Origin: Cryptomeria japonica | Lineage: Eukaryota; Streptophyta; Pinopsida; Cupressales; Cupressaceae | Direction: 5' to 3' | DNA length: 64,000 bases | Assembly: GCF_030272615.1 (NCBI RefSeq) | Contig: NC_081409.1 | Location: 477,370,573-477,434,572 of the forward strand | In this document: piece by piece, positions 58,964 to 64,000 of the stretch | Layout of the letters: each line of letters starts with the position of its first letter | Position numbering within the stretch: position 1 is the first letter of the stretch | Translations under genes and position numbers: made by a program | The notes under the pieces: generated by a model | The model's input: the letters and a program-made list of their open reading frames with translations, nothing else | What the model was told of the DNA's origin: nothing | The model's database searches: none

Positions 58964-60110
58964 ATGGCACACAAATTGACGATTCGTATATTTGAAGGAT
59001 TATGGCTTCTGGAAAGTGAAGATGAGAGGTTACCTTATCTCCTTGGGCTACAACACTTGGAAATAAATGAAAACTAATTATGTACAACTAACAAATGGTC
59101 TTACCCCTTTGGATGATATTCAAACCTATGAAGAAAATGAAAAGGTGAGGTATGTTATCTTTAGTGCTTTATCAAAGACTAAATTAACAAAGTTATTTAA
59201 TTGAATATTGGTCATGAGGTTTGGGAAAAGTTGAGGGATATCTGTGAAGGAAATGATAGAGTTAAATTATCAAGGAAGCTAACAACTAAGTGTAGATATG
59301 AGAACTTAAAAATGGAAGAAGAATAAGATATAACAAGCTATTTTTAGAAGGTTGACATTGCAATAAATTAAATTAGAGAACTTGGTGGCACCTTGACAGA
59401 TGAAGACATAATTGAGAGGATTACTAGGGAACAACTATATGGCACTTTGTTTGCATTTGAGATAAGGAATTTTGGAAAAGACAAAGCTAAATTTGAGACT
59501 GCCTTTAAAGCCTTTGAGGAAGATCTGGAAGATGAAAGCTTGGATGAGATGGAAGCAAACTTTGCAAGGAGATTGAAGAAAGACACATGCAAATATAAAG
59601 GTATGCTACCTCTTAAATGTTTTAGATGTGGAAAGATTGGTCATATAGCTCCTAGATGTCCACAAAAAAGATCAAGACAAAAATTTAGGGAGAATACAGG
59701 GAAGTTTAATAATAAAGCTTATTATGTTAAAGATGATGTTGGTATTTCAGATGATGAATCAGACTATGAAGATGGTGATTGTTTATTTTTGGTAGAAAAA
59801 TATGTACCTAAGATTGATGTTTCTAAGACTCTTGTTACTACTTTGCATGCTAGAAGGGATAGATATCAATGGTTGATTGATAGTGGATGCTCAAATCATA
59901 TGATTAGTGATATGAGTAAGTTCATAAAACTTGAAAAGTATGATGTTGGTTTTGTTAGGTCTGGAGATGATTAGACAAAACAAATTGTAGTAATTGACTC
60001 TATTACTTTTGATGAAAAATGTGATACTAACAATGTTTACTATGTGAAGGGTTTGCATCATAATATCTTGATTATTGGGAAAATGTGCGAAAATGGTTAC
60101 AAACATTGTT
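58964..60110 (+). pseudogene. G gag and protease (Ty1/copia), broken
   Basis: ATG at 58964. The gag N-terminus is broken by stops and shifts until 59393; from there 193 codons are open, with LYGTLFAFEIRNFGKDK, the knuckle CFRCGKIGHIAPRC (59620-59661), an acidic stretch, and protease YQWLIDSGCSNHM (59869-59901) with an intact DSG. Stop at 59972, then the rest of the protease (YYVKGLHHNIL) to about 60110. Confidence 0.85.
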
Positions 60111-60199
60111 TTTCAGGATGATAGTTGTGAGATCGAAGGGATCCAAAATTATTATTACAATAGGGAAAAATAATGGTGGAAACATGTATCAGTTAGAAG

Positions 60200-61125
60200 A
60201 AGCTTCACGACACTATTTGTTATCTCAATTTAATGATAGTTGGCTCTAGTACTAGAGGATGTGTCATATCAAATTTGGGAATTTAGTAAAGATCAGGTCA
60301 TCAAGTGCAGTAAGAGATTTGCCAAGGCTGACCAAACTGGATAACAATATTTGCAAAGAATGTCAAAAAGGAAAGAAAACAAGAGGAACATTTAAAGGAA
60401 AGGAACAATTATCCACCAGATTATTGGACTTGGTGCACACAGAATTATGTGGTCCTACCAGAATGATGAGTATACAAGGTGAGAGTTATCTCATGTTGTT
60501 AATAGATGATTATTCTAGAATGTCATGGGTTGTATTTTTAAGAGAGAAGACAAAAGCATTAGAAAAATTCAAGATATTCAAGGTAAGAGTTGAAAATAAA
60601 GTTGATAGAAAGATTAAGTGTTTGAGGTTTGACAGAGGAGGAGAATTTATCTCTAATGAGATTAACAAATTTTGTAAGAAACATGGTATTGGAAAACAAT
60701 TATCTGCCCTAAGGACACCACAACATAATGGTGTAGTGGAAAGAATGAATAGAACTATACAAGAGGCAGCCAAAATAATGATCAAAGGAGTAGAACTACC
60801 AAAAGTCTATTGGAGAGAAGCAATTCACATAGCAGTCTACACTCTTAATAGAATACTTTACTGGAAAAGATATGGAAATACATCATATGAACTATGGTAT
60901 GGTAGAACTTCCATAGTGAATTATTTCAAGGTATTTGAAAGAAAATGTTTTATCCGGAGAGATGAGGATAATATTGGACAATTCGATAGCACATCAGATG
61001 AAGGCATATTCTTAGGATATTCTACAAGAAGAAAGGCATACCGGTGTTACAACAAAAGACTAAACAAGATTGTTGAAAGTGCAAATGTGAAGGTTGATGA
61101 AGACATTTCTAAAGACTTTGGCTAA
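60200..61125 (+). pseudogene. G integrase (Ty1/copia)
   Basis: Long open piece 60259-61125. Zinc-binding region with CHIKFGNL and ICKECQKGKK; core with LVHTELCGPTR (Asp replaced by Glu at the first catalytic position), FDRGGEFIS (second Asp kept) and QHNGVVERMNRT (Glu kept); then ELWYGRTSIVNYFKVF and DEGIFLGYS. The upstream finger half is interrupted by stops near 60246. Confidence 0.88.
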
Positions 61126-62330
61126 TTGATAGGATATGAATCTGATGAGTCCATTGATAGAAAGAGGGAAGAGGAAACAAGAGAAGAAGAGAAATAAAAG
61201 GAAACTCGTGATGCTCTAGCATCATCATCTAAAACCACAAGGTATGTACAAAAGAATCATTGAGTGGATCATATTATTGGAGATAAGAATAGAGGAATTA
61301 TCACAAGAAGCAAAGAAGGTAAAGAACAAGTTCTACTATGTTTAATGTCTGAGATTGAACCAAAAATAGTAGAATAAGCTTGCAATGATCAAAGTTAGGT
61401 AAAGGAAATGAGAGAAGAGCTAGATCAGATTGAGAAAAATTAGACATGGGAACTAATTCATAGGCCAACTGACAAGATTATAATTGAAACAAAATGGGTA
61501 CTCCTGAACAACCTGGATATGGATGGAAAAGTTGTGAGAAATAAAGCAAGATTGGTTTGAAAAGGTTACACATGAGTTGAAGGCATTGAATTTGAGGAAA
61601 CATATGCTCTTTTTTCCCAGATAGAAGCTATCAAGATGTTTTTCTGCTTTTGCAACATTTAAGGATTTCAAGGTTTATTAGATGGATGTAAAGTCAGCAT
61701 TTTTTAATGGAGAGTTGAAAGAAGAAGTTTACATTGAACAACTAGAAGAATTTAAGTTGAGAGATGTTCTGAATATTGTTTGTAGATTGAAGAAGACTCT
61801 ATATGGATTAAAACAAGCTCCTCGAGCTTGGTATGGAAGGTTAGATAATTATTTAATTAATCAAAGTTTTCAAAAGGGATGATGATAGTAATCTTTATTT
61901 AAAATTGACTCAGGAAATTTTTTGATTGTTTTAGCGTAAGTTCATGACATAATATTTGGAGGAAATGAAGGTATGTACAAAAAAATTGCTAATGAGATGC
62001 AGAAGGAATTTGAGATGTTCATGATCGGCGACTTAAATTTCTTTCTTGGTTTGCAAGTAAATCAAGTAGCAAAATAATTTTCAACTCTCAATATATAAAA
62101 AAAAATGTTGAAGAAGTTTGGGTTGGAGAATTCTAAACTAGTGTGTACACCTATGACCACCCGATGCAAGTTAAAAAAATATGATAAATCCCCTAAAGCT
62201 GATGCAAGGTAGTACAAATCAATGATTGGAGGACTATTAAATTTGACGATTGCCAGATCAGATATCATGTATGTAGTTTGTTTGGCAACTAGATTTTAGC
62301 AAGAATGAATCACGTGTTGTGGCAGTAAAA
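61126..62330 (+). pseudogene. G reverse transcriptase, catalytic site lost
   Basis: An acidic linker, then RT in several frames: [37 protein letters not shown] (61682), [20 protein letters not shown]. The catalytic YVDD, at about 61930-61950, reads stop-V-H-D, so both the Tyr and first Asp are gone. Then MIGDLNFFLGLQV. Frameshifts near 61640, 61880 and 62060. Confidence 0.82.
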
Positions 62331-62880
62331 AGAATTTTTAGATATTTAAAAGGAACATAATAGTTTGGTTTGTGGTATCCTAGAAATTCAAATTTCACCT
62401 TGACAACTTATACAGATGCAGGTTAGACTAGAAGTGATGATAATAGGAAAATTAAAAGTGGTGGAGCATTCTTTATTGGCTCCTGTTTGGTTGCTTGGTC
62501 AAGTAAGAAGATTGATTTTGTGTCTCTATCTACAACTAAACTAGACTATATTATAGCATCTTCATGTTGTACTCAGATACTATGGATGAAGTATACTTTG
62601 AAGGATATCAGTGTATTTTTTTAATGAACCCATCTCAATCATGTGTGATAATAGTAGTGCAATAAACATCTCTAAGAATATGATACAACATTCTAGAACA
62701 AAGCATATATATATTCACTATCCCTTCATGAGATAAAATGTGTTGGACAATGAAGTAAAGCTTGAGTATGTACCTACAAAAGAGTAGATTTTAGATATCT
62801 TCACAAAGGCATTGTGTAAGGATACTTTTGAGTATCTCTAGCAGAAGTTAGGGGTATTACCCCTTCCTAATTTTAACTAA
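62331..62880 (+). pseudogene. G RNase H (Ty1/copia), broken
   Basis: Fragments GLWYPRNSNFTL, TYTDAG followed by a stop, SGGAFFIGSCLVAWSSKK, VSLSTTKLDYI, and CDNSSAINISKN with HSRTKH. Many stops; ends near 62880. Confidence 0.75.
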
Positions 62881-63420
62881 TGTACATTTGGATGTGAATT
62901 GGTCCAATCAACTGCTTGAATATTCTTATCTAGACTAATGTTGTAAGAAAATACAAGCATCTTGACATAATGATTCAAGATGACCAGAGTAGTTCTTACA
63001 TGGATTTGATATAGCAAGTTAATACAAATGACTTGATATAATGGGTCAAGTCGACCAGAGTATTACTTGTGGAATAGACAAGGATCATCTCCGTTTATGC
63101 ATGACTTGGATCGTCCTCCTTGATCTTGAATTGATCATATCCTGAGACAAGTGCATACCGTAATAAGAGATAAAAACCTTTATCAAATTTGGAGGAGGTA
63201 GGAGGAACCAAAGAAAGAGCTTCGTACCAGCAAACAAACAGTATATTTGAAGGGCTTCCTCTTAGGGGGTCAGAGTAAGTTTCATAGGAGATTTATGCCC
63301 GCCTTTCTCCTTGATCTCAAAGGGGGAAATATGTTGAGATGTACAAAAATGTTGATCTGATGATGCAGAGAGTTGTGCTTTTGTCATTGATGTGTCAGTG
63401 ATGGATGTTACAATCAATGA
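62881..63420 (+). other. G 3' untranslated region
   Basis: About 540 bp without ORF. Two GACTTGATATAATG/GACATAATG-containing direct repeats (about 62960-63060) share TCAAG.CGACCAGAGTA. Purine tract CAAAGGGGGAAATAT at 63299-63313 is a possible second polypurine tract. Confidence 0.55.
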
Positions 63421-63433
63421 CAAAGGGGGAGAT
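63421..63433 (+). other. G polypurine tract
   Basis: CAAAGGGGGAGAT immediately before the 3' LTR start. Confidence 0.8.
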
Positions 63434-64000
63434 TATTGCAAATGTGATGTTGATGGTTGTCATTAATGATTATCATTGATGTCAACATATTATTTTGGGA
63501 TTGGTTCCTTAAGATGGTAATTTAGAAGATGTGTTCCCGAAATGTTTGGTGCTCCAAAACATGTGATACAATTGATATTTAGTGTTGCTTGTTTGTGTTG
63601 ATGGTGGTCTGGATTTCTCTATTTGCCAGATATGGTATTGACAAGTATCTTGGTTCAATTCTTATTTTTGCTAAGTTGGGTAGTGTTATTTTGGGTCCGG
63701 TTTGATATGGAATTTGAGAATGTGTAACGATATTTGTGTATCGTATGATTCATGATTTGGGTCTAGTGTTTGTGATGGATATAACGTGTTGATATGGCCA
63801 ATGAAGTGCATTGTGGTATGGTCTACTTCTCATTCCTTTCCACCACTAGAATGTTTAGTGTTGACCTTTTTCAAATCTTTATTTGGTTGACTTAGAAGAT
63901 TATGTGGTCTAAAGACAGTATATATAAGAAGATGATCTAATTATGTGGAGGTATGGAAGATGTATGAAACTGAAAGGAAAAATCCAATTGATGTTAATAT
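63434..64000 (+). repeat. G 3' LTR (partial)
   Basis: Starts TATTGC (expected TGTTGC; one transition) and runs to the window edge. TATA box GTATATATAAGA at 63918-63929. Confidence 0.75.

Larger units (their letters stand above)
58861..64000 (+). mobile_element. Element G: Ty1/copia retrotransposon lacking its 5' LTR (3' end beyond window)
   Basis: Begins with about 40 bp of LTR end (resembling the end of the C LTR: CCTCCCTCTCAG against CCCCCCTCTCAG), then primer-binding site, gag, protease, integrase, RT and RNase H in copia order, polypurine tract and a 3' LTR running off the window. Many stops and frameshifts; the RT catalytic motif is lost. Confidence 0.87.

Overview
The window is a plant nuclear repeat landscape: nested, mostly decayed LTR retrotransposons on a 1.3-kb tandem repeat array. 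I see no host protein-coding gene, rRNA gene, tRNA gene or CRISPR array. Evidence for a seed plant: Ty1/copia and Ty3/gypsy domains of plant type, primer-binding sites complementary to initiator-Met tRNA and (A) of the Tat/Ogre type, a gypsy chromodomain, and an extra RNase H in one element. The depth of nesting, the age of the copies and the lack of genes suggest a large genome, possibly a gymnosperm. That last step is inference.

Left part (1-33,600). A short non-autonomous LTR element T (minus strand, <1-2127) and a 20.5-kb Ty3/gypsy Tat-like element A (minus, 5465-25939, TSD GTATT) both interrupt a tandem array of about 1.33-kb units (2134-30806). Each unit carries up to three inverted-repeat motifs. 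A itself is interrupted by B (minus, 14143-22026, TSD CAATG), a non-autonomous element with iMet primer site, a coiled-coil/zinc-knuckle ORF and a second unknown ORF. A has gag, protease, an RNase H-like domain upstream of RT, RT, RNase H and integrase. These are followed by an array of about 15 palindromic modules, a large accessory ORF and an LTR. Its right end is an inverted copy of the LTR end rather than a normal LTR. After the tandem array come GC-rich nested hairpins, an ORF relic, a polypurine tract and an LTR starting TGACACTTAG like that of A (element D, plus). The tandem array may therefore be part of a giant Tat-like element's 3' region.

Right part (33,601-64,000). E (33601-37741, minus) is a very long solo-LTR-like sequence of the same family as the LTR of F. 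F (plus) has an LTR ending at 56587 and an internally deleted gypsy pol to about 58860. H (38321-52871, minus) is a chromodomain-bearing Ty3/gypsy element sitting in a microsatellite region beside F's LTR. H is interrupted in its integrase tail by C (39587-47689, plus, TSD AAAAT), a structurally complete Ty1/copia element with one reading frame and 15 in-frame stops. G (58861 to window end, plus) is a Ty1/copia element that has lost nearly all of its 5' LTR and abuts F.

The insertion order can be read from the nesting: tandem array/D, then A, then B; and F, then H, then C. None of the copies looks autonomous now. Protease, integrase and RT active-site residues are lost in several of them, often through changes that look like C-to-T/G-to-A transitions, as expected for methylated silent repeats.
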